From NCBI GenBank assembly GCA_021796315.1, contig JAJYOH010000134.1, forward strand, positions 1-11,401: a stretch of 11,401 nucleotides of DNA, in the 5' to 3' direction. Source of the stretch: Chloroflexota bacterium. Lineage in GTDB: Bacteria > Chloroflexota > Anaerolineae > Anaerolineales > Villigracilaceae. The notes beneath the pieces are model-generated. The model did not search any database. It saw only the letters and a list, made by a program, of their open reading frames with translations, and had not been told where the DNA came from. Shown piece after piece: positions 1 to 5,478 of the stretch. Made by a program: the position numbers and the translations under genes. Numbering within the stretch: position 1 is the stretch's first letter; the number at the start of each line of letters is the position of its first letter.

Positions 1-840
1 GCCGCCGGGGAAAGTACCCATCTCGGCATATTTGCGTGCGCCGCTGGCGAATGGAACCTTGCCTAATTCAAGTTCAAGCATAACGCTTGCGGCGTTCGCC
101 ATTTCCATCCCGTGACCGAGCAGACTAAAACCGGTCACGTCCGTGCCGCCGCGCAGGTTGAATTCCAGCGCGAGTTGACCGGCCGTTTTGTTGAGCCGCG
201 TCATCCAACCGATAACTTCCTTGACATCTTTTTCGTCGGCCTTATCCTGCTTCAAAGCTGTGGTCGTGACACCGAAGCCGAGCGGCTTGGTCAATACCAA
301 CGCATCGCCGACTTTGAGTCCGCTCTTGCTCAACATCTTCTGCGGGTCAACGAATCCGATCACGACCAGGCCGTATTTTGGCTCTTTGTCTTGGATGGTG
401 TGTCCGCCCGCGATGACAACGCCAGCTTCGCGCGCTTTCTGCGCGCCGCCGCGCAGGATTTCAGATGACAGAGCCGTTGGCAGGTCCGGGGGAAGAGCTG
501 CAATGTTCAAGGCCAGGAAGGGAGTCCCGCCCATTGCATAAATATCCGAGAGACTATTCGCCGCGGCAATCGCGCCATAATCATAAGCATCGTCAACGAC
601 CGGAGTGAAGAAATCGGTGGTAACCACGATGGCGCGCGAATCATCCAGCCGCCAGACTGCCGCATCGTCCGGGCCCTCGAGTCCGACCAACAGATCAGGA
701 TAATCGGACGAATGAAAAATGTCCTGCACGGGGCGCAGAACCTGCGCCAGCGTTTCCGCGTTGAGCTTCGACGCTCAACCCGCACAGGCCGCCAGGCTCG
801 TCAGGCGAATTTGGCGGCCGCTGGGTTTGACGTCGTTCAT
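1..840 (-). CDS. selD: Selenide, water dikinase SelD, selenocysteine-containing, 3' end cut by window edge
   Basis: SelD makes selenophosphate from selenide and ATP, the selenium donor for selenocysteine and selenouridine synthesis. Reading leftward from ATG 838-840 gives 280 codons to the window edge, open except for one UGA at 775-777 (codon 22). The translation runs through the family signatures: CAG-U-ASK around the UGA (aligning with the GAGCGCK active-site loop of E. coli SelD, so U22 sits on the catalytic Cys17 and K25 on Lys20), then PDDAAVW, VVTTDFFTPVVDD, IAAANSLSDIYAMGG and VVIAGGHTIQDKEP. The UGA is therefore read as Sec, not stop; a plain stop would leave a 21-residue stub followed by a fully conserved but untranslated SelD. 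The start is supported by GGAGGAG 3 nt upstream. The C-terminal part is missing only because the window ends. No selA, selB or selC is visible here, but Sec in SelD requires them elsewhere in the genome. Confidence 0.95.
728..753 (-). promoter_or_regulatory. Bacterial SECIS-like stem-loop for the selD UGA
   Basis: Downstream of the UGA (775-777) the message folds into a perfect 7-bp stem, GGCGCAG-GUU-CUGCGCC (732-748), with G as the first loop base. The loop begins 33 nt after the UGA. A short lower stem (ACG with CGU) continues it across an internal loop that leaves a U (749) unpaired on the 5' side. From established knowledge, bacterial SECIS elements have a small apical loop with a G in the first two positions about 16-37 nt after the UGA, often with a bulged U, and are bound by SelB. 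The core resembles the GCAGGUCUGC core of E. coli fdhF as I recall it. The fold was made by eye. Confidence 0.8.
760..779 (-). other. Hairpin that contains the selD UGA codon
   Basis: GUUGAGC (773-779) and GCUCAAC (760-766) form a perfect 7-bp stem with a 6-nt loop, and the Sec UGA lies inside the 5' arm. It sits directly before the SECIS-like hairpin, separated by 6 nt. It may set the geometry of UGA recoding or simply reflect coding constraint. Confidence 0.5.
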
Positions 841-873
841 ATTCTCCTCCGAAATCCACGTGATATTCCGATC

Positions 874-879
874 ATTATA
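874..879 (-). promoter_or_regulatory. -10 box of the selD promoter
   Basis: A perfect TATAAT reads leftward at 879-874, which would start selD mRNA near 867 and give a leader of about 27 nt with GGAGGAG before the ATG. No consensus -35 hexamer is present at the usual spacing (GCCTGC at 902-897). That position is instead filled by the palindrome at 886-903, suggesting control by a bound factor. Confidence 0.6.
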
Positions 880-885
880 ATCGCT

Positions 886-903
886 TGCCTGCATATGCAG
901 GCA
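886..903. promoter_or_regulatory. Perfect 18-bp palindrome, candidate operator
   Basis: TGCCTGCATATGCAGGCA is its own reverse complement over all 18 bases. It covers the -35 position of the selD promoter (-10 at 874-879) and lies about 75 bp upstream of the -10 box facing gene 1022. The half-site TGCCTGCAT with no spacer is typical of a homodimeric DNA-binding protein site. The cognate regulator is unknown; the palindrome itself is certain. Confidence 0.6.
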
Positions 904-977
904 TCTTGTGTTTGTTTCAAAATTGGCAATGAAGCGAAAGCGATATTCCAAACAGACATTCAAGGCAATGGATGCGG

Positions 978-983
978 TATAAT
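978..983 (+). promoter_or_regulatory. -10 box upstream of gene 1022
   Basis: TATAAT lies 38 bp before the ATG at 1022, predicting a transcript start near 990 and a leader of about 30 nt. The -35 region (near 955-960, GACATT) is poor. The ribosome site is also weak (GGAA, six bases before the ATG). Confidence 0.5.
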
Positions 984-1021
984 GCGGCGTTCTTAATCCT
1001 TGATACACAAAAACGGAACCT

Positions 1022-1435
1022 ATGAGCCGAGTCATCAACCCAGATAGTGCAGGAAAACAACGAACTCAATTGACCAAAGCTATTGTGCTGGCTGTGCGCG
1101 AATTAGCGCGGCAGACCGATACCGGCGCAACCGCGCGTGACCTGGCGGCTTTTATTTCAGTCGCTCTGCAAACAATTTCAGATGGTATTGAGGTTAGTGT
1201 GGCAGCGTGGGAGAAGCGCGATTATTGGGTGAAGGCCGATAAATTCCGCATGGAATGGGCCTGGGCCGCTTCCACAGCACAGAAGATGCGGACGGCAGTG
1301 TTGGCCGATGATTGGGCCAGCGTCGCCATGTTGTCTGCAACCATCGCCCAGAAGTTCAGCAAGGTGCAAGTCAGCGAAAATCACAGGCTGGGAAAACCCT
1401 GGGTCGGTTCGTTCAAGTTATTGAATTCAAAATAG
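1022..1435 (+). CDS. Conserved hypothetical protein, 137 aa
   Basis: I do not recognise a function. The 137-residue product is soluble-looking, with no signal peptide or membrane segment. It begins MSRVINPDSAGKQRTQLTK, followed by an amphipathic helical region rich in Ala, Leu and Arg. A Trp/Lys/Arg-rich centre follows (AAWEKRDYWVKADKFRMEWAW, roughly residues 60-81), and the tail is basic and aromatic with RLGKPWVGSFK near residues 120-130. The central block looks conserved, and I recall similar short proteins in Anaerolineae genomes, but that is memory and not a search. It is divergent from selD across a gap with a TATAAT box on each strand. A decayed copy of its last 42 codons lies at 2445-2571 on the same strand, so this gene has been duplicated locally in the past. 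Confidence 0.75.
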   Translation: MSRVINPDSAGKQRTQLTKAIVLAVRELARQTDTGATARDLAAFISVALQTISDGIEVSVAAWEKRDYWVKADKFRMEWAWAASTAQKMRTAVLADDWASVAMLSATIAQKFSKVQVSENHRLGKPWVGSFKLLNSK

Positions 1436-1463
1436 AATTTAAAAAATTCTTAATCGACTTTAT

Positions 1464-1491
1464 CCGAAAATAACCGTACAGTTATTTTCGG
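1464..1491. terminator. 11-bp perfect inverted repeat between converging genes, possible bidirectional terminator
   Basis: CCGAAAATAAC (1464-1474) and GTTATTTTCGG (1481-1491) pair perfectly around a 6-nt loop. The repeat sits between the stop of gene 1022 and the stop of the URO-D gene and covers the latter's stop codon (1482-1484). Neither side has an immediate T-run, though the region is AT-rich, so it is a plausible but non-classical terminator for both converging transcripts. Confidence 0.4.
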
Positions 1492-2420
1492 TAGTTATGA
1501 GCCGTGTCAATAGCGGCCTTCAAATGATCCCAGGATGTATCGCTCGGTATTGTGCAATCTGCCGCCAGAATAAAGTGATCAGGCGCATCGGCCAGTACAT
1601 CTGTTGCAGCCCGGCGGATTGCTTCCAGACTGCCCGTAGCAAGCGTGCCTTTGCGTTCCAGCCCGCCCATGAAAGGCCGTCCGAACAGCTGCGAGGCTTG
1701 TTTTGAACTCAAGCTTTGTTCGCCTACCTTCAGACTGCAATTCACCACGTGGCCGGGATAATCCAGGAAAGGTGTTAGATCGTCATACCCGCCGTTGTAG
1801 TCACAGACATGCAGGATGTTGAACGGACGATCCTGGATCTCGGTCCACACGGCCAGATCGGTGGGCTTGATGTACTTTTGAAAAATATCGGTGCCTTTAA
1901 AACGAAAAGCTTCACCGCCCTGGGACGAAACATAAAAACCATCCACACCGGCGCGCTTGCAGGCGCGCACAAGTGTCAGGACGTTCTCAGTCAGGATCTC
2001 CAGTCCCTTTTTCACGGCATCAGGATTTTCTCTGAGATGCGCGGCCAGGTCAGCCGCTATAGCCAGATGCCCTGCCCACATGAAAGGCGAATAAACAGTC
2101 AGGATCACAAGGGCTTCGGCCTTGGCCGCCTTGACCAGCCCTTCGACTACGTGAATGGTGGGTTCGAAGAAGGTTTCAGAATAACGGGGAGCCTGAGCCC
2201 AATCTTCCGGCCTCCGGATAGGCGGCAGGGGCGGCAGGGTTTGTTCGTATTGAATTTTGACAAAATCCATGCCGGTGGCGCGGAAGAATTCGAGATGCTT
2301 ATCAATTGCGCTCTGGCCTTGATGATAGGAGGGATCGAAATGCAGGAAGAAGGCAGCCGAAACATAGTCTGGCTTCTTGGTGTTGTTGATCAGGTTTAGT
2401 ACGGTATCGCGTTTGTTCAT
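1482..2420 (-). CDS. Uroporphyrinogen decarboxylase superfamily protein, probably not HemE
   Basis: The 312-residue protein fits the URO-D TIM-barrel family. It has an N-terminal KRDTVLNLINN segment, a central VDGFYVSSQGGEAFRF block (about residues 165-180), HVCDYNGG near residue 210, GGLERKGTLATGS near 255, and a closing FILAADCTIPSDTSWDHLKAA. The C-terminal block corresponds to the family's G-C-x-IP signature. The Arg-rich RQAGRY-type N-terminal substrate motif of true HemE is absent, so heme synthesis is unlikely. Relatives include corrinoid-dependent methyltransferases (MtaA/CmuA type), but the substrate cannot be named. The ATG at 2420 is preferred: AAAGGA lies 10 nt and GAAGG 3 nt upstream, whereas longer in-frame starts run into the decayed copy of gene 1022. 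The upstream region on its own strand is that remnant, and no good promoter was found there. Confidence 0.85.
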   Translation of the reverse strand: MNKRDTVLNLINNTKKPDYVSAAFFLHFDPSYHQGQSAIDKHLEFFRATGMDFVKIQYEQTLPPLPPIRRPEDWAQAPRYSETFFEPTIHVVEGLVKAAKAEALVILTVYSPFMWAGHLAIAADLAAHLRENPDAVKKGLEILTENVLTLVRACKRAGVDGFYVSSQGGEAFRFKGTDIFQKYIKPTDLAVWTEIQDRPFNILHVCDYNGGYDDLTPFLDYPGHVVNCSLKVGEQSLSSKQASQLFGRPFMGGLERKGTLATGSLEAIRRAATDVLADAPDHFILAADCTIPSDTSWDHLKAAIDTAHNYRK

Positions 2421-2444
2421 CGCCTTCGATCCTTTCATGTTATC

Positions 2445-2571
2445 CGATGATTGGGCCAGCATCGTAATGTTGTTCGCAACCATCGTCCAGAAATTTAGCA
2501 AGGTGCAAGTCGGCGAAATAATAGGCTTGGAAAACTCTGGGTCGGTTCATTCAGGCAACTGACCACAAAAT
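2445..2571 (+). pseudogene. Decayed, frameshifted copy of the 3' end of gene 1022
   Basis: The stretch aligns base for base with 1306-1433 through the stop codon. The first 70 bases (2446-2515 against 1307-1376) match at 61 positions. Translated, it reads DDWASIVMLFATIVQKFSKVQVGE against DDWASVAMLSATIAQKFSKVQVSE; then a one-base deletion shifts the frame, although DNA similarity continues to the TAA/TAG stop. No start codon or 5' two-thirds is present; that part is replaced by the leftward URO-D gene. It is a dead duplicate fragment, and it now forms the upstream region of the URO-D gene. Confidence 0.85.
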
Positions 2572-2604
2572 AACAAGTTGTAGGTCCGAGCCCCACTGGA
2601 TGCG

Positions 2605-3162
2605 CTAAAATGCCGCTTTATTAATTATATAGTCTGCGCGTAATTGTGGTTTCTGTGATTCAACATATTTTTTCTCTTGAGGCATCCAGATGTTTCGCCA
2701 TTTGTCAGTGTTGTCCGCGCCGTCTCTCGCTTTATCTCTTTCGACTCCCCGCTTAAAACCTAGTTCAGCAGGGTAATTTATCCAAATTCTAAAATCATAT
2801 TTTTCTGCAAAGTCTGAATGCAAGGCTGATACCCCTTCGATAATTACTATTCCACCAGGCTTGATCGTAAACCAATCTGTCAAAGTGTTTGATCGCCAAT
2901 CAAATATTTGATATTTTGCATCGGCAGCGTTTTCCAAAGGCAAAAATACCTGTTCTAAAACACGATCTCTATCAGCCCTATTTAGTTCAGGAGAATAGAA
3001 GTCATCCAATTGCACAATTGATACGTCGGCCAGGTTTTCTTTTAAAGATTCTGAAAGTGTAGTTTTACCGGCTCCGCCTACTCCATCAATTCCAATAAGT
3101 AAAGTTTTATGCTTTCTGTGTGTGCCCTTAATTTTTTCAAGTAAATCGGCGGGTAGATCCAT
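2605..3162 (-). CDS. Uridine-kinase-like P-loop NTPase, 185 aa
   Basis: The protein has a Walker A loop GVGGAGKTT at residues 27-35 within LLIGIDGVGGAGKTTLS, the VQLDDFYSP motif at about 50-58 typical of the uridine/phosphoribulokinase group, and GGIVIIEGVSALH near residue 105 (second nucleotide-binding strand). An Arg-rich lid region follows (KRGVERDKARDG). This suggests ATP-dependent phosphorylation of a nucleoside or other small substrate in the cytoplasm; the substrate is not certain, and the length is slightly short for Udk. The gene is clearly richer in A and T than its neighbours, with many AAA, ATT and TTT codons, which suggests horizontal acquisition. No Shine-Dalgarno sequence lies near the ATG; a TATACT box ends 14 bp upstream, so the transcript may have almost no leader. 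It faces away from the protease gene at 3299. Confidence 0.8.
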   Translation of the reverse strand: MDLPADLLEKIKGTHRKHKTLLIGIDGVGGAGKTTLSESLKENLADVSIVQLDDFYSPELNRADRDRVLEQVFLPLENAADAKYQIFDWRSNTLTDWFTIKPGGIVIIEGVSALHSDFAEKYDFRIWINYPAELGFKRGVERDKARDGADNTDKWRNIWMPQEKKYVESQKPQLRADYIINKAAF

Positions 3163-3176
3163 GCATTGATTGTATC

Positions 3177-3182
3177 AGTATA
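3177..3182 (-). promoter_or_regulatory. -10 box of the uridine-kinase-like gene
   Basis: TATACT reads leftward at 3182-3177, 14 bp before the ATG. Transcription would start about 7 nt later, leaving a leader of only a few bases. No strong -35 was found (best is ATGACC near 3202-3207, with a 19-bp gap). GGGGAGG at about 3184-3190 lies too far upstream to act as a ribosome site. For the rightward protease gene in the same 136-bp gap, TACACT at 3250-3255 and TATGAT at 3278-3283 are weak candidates. Confidence 0.4.
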
Positions 3183-3298
3183 GTAACCTCCCCGAACGAG
3201 CAGGTCATTTCCTGTTCTTCCATCTGATGTGCGTTAACGGCAAGCGCGCTACACTCCAGTTGTAATTCAAGCCATGATATGATGCAAAAGGAGTTGCA

Positions 3299-4195
3299 AT
3301 GAGCACACTTACTGATTTTTCAAATGGACTTGCCGAAGCTGTCCAAAAGGGTGGAGCAGGCACCGTTTTGGTGGATGCGCGCAAGCGCTATCCCGCCAGC
3401 GGAATCGCTTACGCAACCGATCTGGTTCTGACGGCTGACCATGTGGTCACGCGCGATGAAGACTTGCGTGTCGCCGCCGCCGATGGAAAAACGGTTTCCG
3501 CCACACTGGCCGGACGCGATCCCGGTTCCGATCTCGCACTACTGCGTCTCGTTGAAAAAGTTTTAACACCCGCCAAAGTCCCCGAGGCCGCGGCGAAGGT
3601 GGGACAACTTGTGTTGGCGCTTGGACGCCCCGACAACAATGGCATTCAAGCCTCGTGGGGAATTATCATCGCCATCGGCGGCCCAGCCCGCACCGGGCGC
3701 GGCGGTCTGCTGGATGAATACATCCAGACTGAAACCACATCTTATCCCGGATTTTCCGGTGGGCCACTCATCAACACGGAGGGTGAGGTGCTTGGATTAA
3801 ATACATCCGGCCTGACGCACGGATCAGCCCTGACCATTCCGGTTAAATTTGCGTGGCGCATTGCCGATGCGCTTGCCAAACATGGCTCAGTCAAGCGCGG
3901 CTATCTGGGTGTCCGCACGCAGCCGGTTGACATTCCGGATGCGGCGCGCAAAGCACTCAAGCGTGAACAGGGACATGGCTTGCTGGTCTTGTGGCTCGAA
4001 GAAAAAGGTCCCGCAGAACAAGGCGGGTTGCTGGTCGGGGATATCCTCGTGGCAATCAACGGTCAGCCAGTGGGCGAGCCCGATGATCTTTTTGCGGCGC
4101 TCAACACTGACACAGTCGGCAAGGCAATTGCCGTCGAAGTGTCCCGCGGCGGCCGGCCTGAAACGGTCAAGGTGACGGTTGCAGAAAGAAAATAA
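3299..4195 (+). CDS. Trypsin-like serine protease with C-terminal PDZ domain (HtrA/DegP-like), no signal peptide
   Basis: This is an S1C-type serine endopeptidase of 298 residues. The catalytic triad is visible: His48 (TADHVV), Asp78 (GSDLALLRL) and Ser153 (YPGFSGGPL). A single PDZ domain follows from about residue 198 (GYLGVRTQPV) to 295, with the LLVGDILVAINGQPV carboxylate-binding region. HtrA proteins normally work outside the cytoplasm, but this one starts MSTLTDFSNGLAEAV with no hydrophobic leader or anchor. It is therefore probably cytoplasmic or exported by another route. The residues before Ser are TSYPGF rather than the common NPGN. The start is supported by AAGGAG five bases upstream. 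A NarL-type regulator follows immediately, implying one transcript and a functional pair. Confidence 0.9.
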   Translation: MSTLTDFSNGLAEAVQKGGAGTVLVDARKRYPASGIAYATDLVLTADHVVTRDEDLRVAAADGKTVSATLAGRDPGSDLALLRLVEKVLTPAKVPEAAAKVGQLVLALGRPDNNGIQASWGIIIAIGGPARTGRGGLLDEYIQTETTSYPGFSGGPLINTEGEVLGLNTSGLTHGSALTIPVKFAWRIADALAKHGSVKRGYLGVRTQPVDIPDAARKALKREQGHGLLVLWLEEKGPAEQGGLLVGDILVAINGQPVGEPDDLFAALNTDTVGKAIAVEVSRGGRPETVKVTVAERK

Positions 4196-4196
4196 T

Positions 4197-4763
4197 GTGA
4201 TCTGCGTTCTGATCGATGTTCCGTCTCCGGCGATGCGCGCTGGATTGCGCGCCTTGCTTTCGTCGGATGATGCAATCTCAATTGTGGATGAAATAGCCAA
4301 AGCCGACGTGGTGATTACCACGTCGGCTTCGGTCGCTTCTTTGCCGGATGAACTAACGGATTCCGTTCAATCGGCATCGATCCTGTTTCTAAGCGGCGAC
4401 CCGCTCAACGTCCGCGCGCTGAAGCGTTTGCGTCAGACGTGGGGCATCCTGCCGTTGGACGCGTCCGCTGAAGAACTGCTGGCCGCCGTCCATGCTTTAT
4501 CTCAAGGATTGATCGTTGGTGATGTCTCCCTGTTATTTCCAAATGAAGAAGAAACTTCGGAGCGCGGCCCGTTGACCGAGCGCGAATCCGAAGTTATAAA
4601 CCTGCTTGCAAAGGGGATGGCGAATAAGCAGATTGCCTTTGCGCTCGGCATGAGCGAGCACACAGTTAAATTTCACGTCTCGTCCATTTACACAAAACTC
4701 AACGTGACCAACCGCACCGAAGCCGTGCGTGAAGGTTTACGAGCCGGATGGATCGCGCTTTGA
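4197..4763 (+). CDS. LuxR/NarL-family regulator with degenerate receiver domain
   Basis: The C-terminal LuxR-type helix-turn-helix is clear (PLTERESEVINLLAKGMANKQIA, then SEHTVKFHVSSIYTKLNVTNRTEAV). The N-terminal part keeps receiver-like spacing (VLIDVPSPAMRAGLRALL, DVVI, GILPLDASAEELLAAVHAL) but lacks the key residues: the acidic pair after strand 1 is only partly kept, the phosphoacceptor Asp after DVV is Thr in DVVITTS, and the switch Lys is absent from ILPLDAS. It is likely a phosphorylation-independent or otherwise gated DNA-binding protein. GTG at 4197, one base after the protease stop, gives the usual response-regulator N-terminus. TTG at 4179 with AGGTGA upstream would add six residues and overlap the protease; the choice is not settled. 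Its 3' end overlaps the converging SET gene. Confidence 0.85.
   Translation: MICVLIDVPSPAMRAGLRALLSSDDAISIVDEIAKADVVITTSASVASLPDELTDSVQSASILFLSGDPLNVRALKRLRQTWGILPLDASAEELLAAVHALSQGLIVGDVSLLFPNEEETSERGPLTERESEVINLLAKGMANKQIAFALGMSEHTVKFHVSSIYTKLNVTNRTEAVREGLRAGWIAL
4300..4329. repeat. Perfect 13-bp inverted repeat with 4-nt loop inside the regulator gene
   Basis: AAGCCGACGTGGT (4300-4312) and ACCACGTCGGCTT (4317-4329) are exact reverse complements around GATT. The repeat encodes KADVVITTSA, the site where a receiver domain should carry its phosphoacceptor Asp. It has no T-run, so it is not an intrinsic terminator, but the mRNA hairpin would be very stable. Confidence 0.85.
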
Positions 4764-5270
4764 AATCTTTGCGTGGATGTGATCGCGCTCGATGTTGGTG
4801 AGCAGGGATTCGGTGTTGTTCAAGAGTTCGCTGATCTCTTCACGGATATGGCGATTGAGATAATAATTCTCCAGTGTGGAGGGCGGCAGGAAGCGCGCGC
4901 CCGCAACCACGTGGATGCAGTTGGGCGCTTCGCACATGCACACGAACGGCGCGGACATTTCCCATTCAGTGGATGGATAGAAGAAAGTTAATTCTTCACC
5001 GATGGAGATATCGCGGGCCGCGAAGACCAACATGCGCGCCGTATCCAAAATGGTATTGGGGTTGCACGAATGATTCATGGAGGCGAGTTCTTTTACTTCC
5101 ACGTGTTTCGTGCGCCCAACCTGCACCGTATACATGGTCGGCTTGTTCGACATTGACTCGGTGGGGATGGGACAGATGATCTCGCCAGCCTTGTATGCCT
5201 GCTTCGTAATAAGACTTCTGAATTTATTTTGTGTGCGTATTGCTAATGTCGAAGGAATGGTAAGTGTCAT
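4737..5270 (-). CDS. SET-domain protein, probable lysine methyltransferase
   Basis: The 177-residue protein has the C-terminal half of a SET fold. NHSCNPNT at residues 66-73 is the S-adenosylmethionine-binding pseudoknot motif. LVFAARDISIGEELTFFYP (81-99) matches the ELTYDY strand, with Tyr98 at the catalytic tyrosine position. A post-SET-like cysteine group follows (Cys111, Cys113, Cys118 in CMCEAPNC). SET proteins transfer methyl groups from SAM to lysine; the bacterial target is unknown. A helical tail of about 40 residues follows. The start is supported by GAGGAG seven bases upstream and a good promoter at 5315-5343. The last 27 bases overlap the converging regulator gene end to end. Confidence 0.85.
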   Translation of the reverse strand: MTLTIPSTLAIRTQNKFRSLITKQAYKAGEIICPIPTESMSNKPTMYTVQVGRTKHVEVKELASMNHSCNPNTILDTARMLVFAARDISIGEELTFFYPSTEWEMSAPFVCMCEAPNCIHVVAGARFLPPSTLENYYLNRHIREEISELLNNTESLLTNIERDHIHAKISKRDPSGS

Positions 5271-5314
5271 TGCTAAGCTCCTCTCGTTTCGTTATTGGCG
5301 AACGAATTATTATT

Positions 5315-5343
5315 ACTATATAACGATATAAGTTGAATTGCAA
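5315..5343 (-). promoter_or_regulatory. Sigma70-type promoter of the SET gene
   Basis: Reading leftward, TTGCAA (5343-5338), a 17-bp spacer and TATAGT (5320-5315) match the housekeeping consensus well. Transcription would start near 5308, giving a leader of about 38 nt that includes GAGGAG. The remaining gap (5344-5478) up to the stop of the radical-SAM gene holds only a weak 6-bp hairpin near 5418-5434 without a T-run; no terminator is evident. Confidence 0.7.
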
Positions 5344-5478
5344 GGTTATTAGTGCTGTTTCAATCTTAAAATATTCAGATGTGTCTTCATTCGATCTCTT
5401 GCGAAAGTCTCATAAGTCAGGCTTGCGGCCCGACAGTTTTTGAAAACACAGACTCTGATTATCTGAAATATTGCTTCA

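Noticed and set aside
112..785. Open frames on both strands within 112-785 that are not in the selD frame
   Set aside because: They are out-of-frame shadows of selD with no recognisable protein features or ribosome sites.
775..1038. Leftward open frame ending at the selD UGA and extending upstream of ATG 840
   Set aside because: It is the first 21 codons of selD plus untranslated leader; the strong GGAGGAG site fixes the start at 840, and the frame continues as SelD past the UGA.
1809..2399. 196-codon rightward open frame
   Set aside because: It is antisense to the URO-D gene, has no ribosome site, and its translation resembles no family; the URO-D frame is conserved.
3193..3218. Imperfect inverted repeat GAGCAGG / CCTGTTC in the divergent gap upstream of the protease
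   Set aside because: Only 7 bp with a wobble, no T-run and no clear placement relative to a promoter; too weak to call.
3887..4321. Leftward 144-codon open frame opposite the protease and regulator
   Set aside because: Antisense shadow of two well-supported genes.
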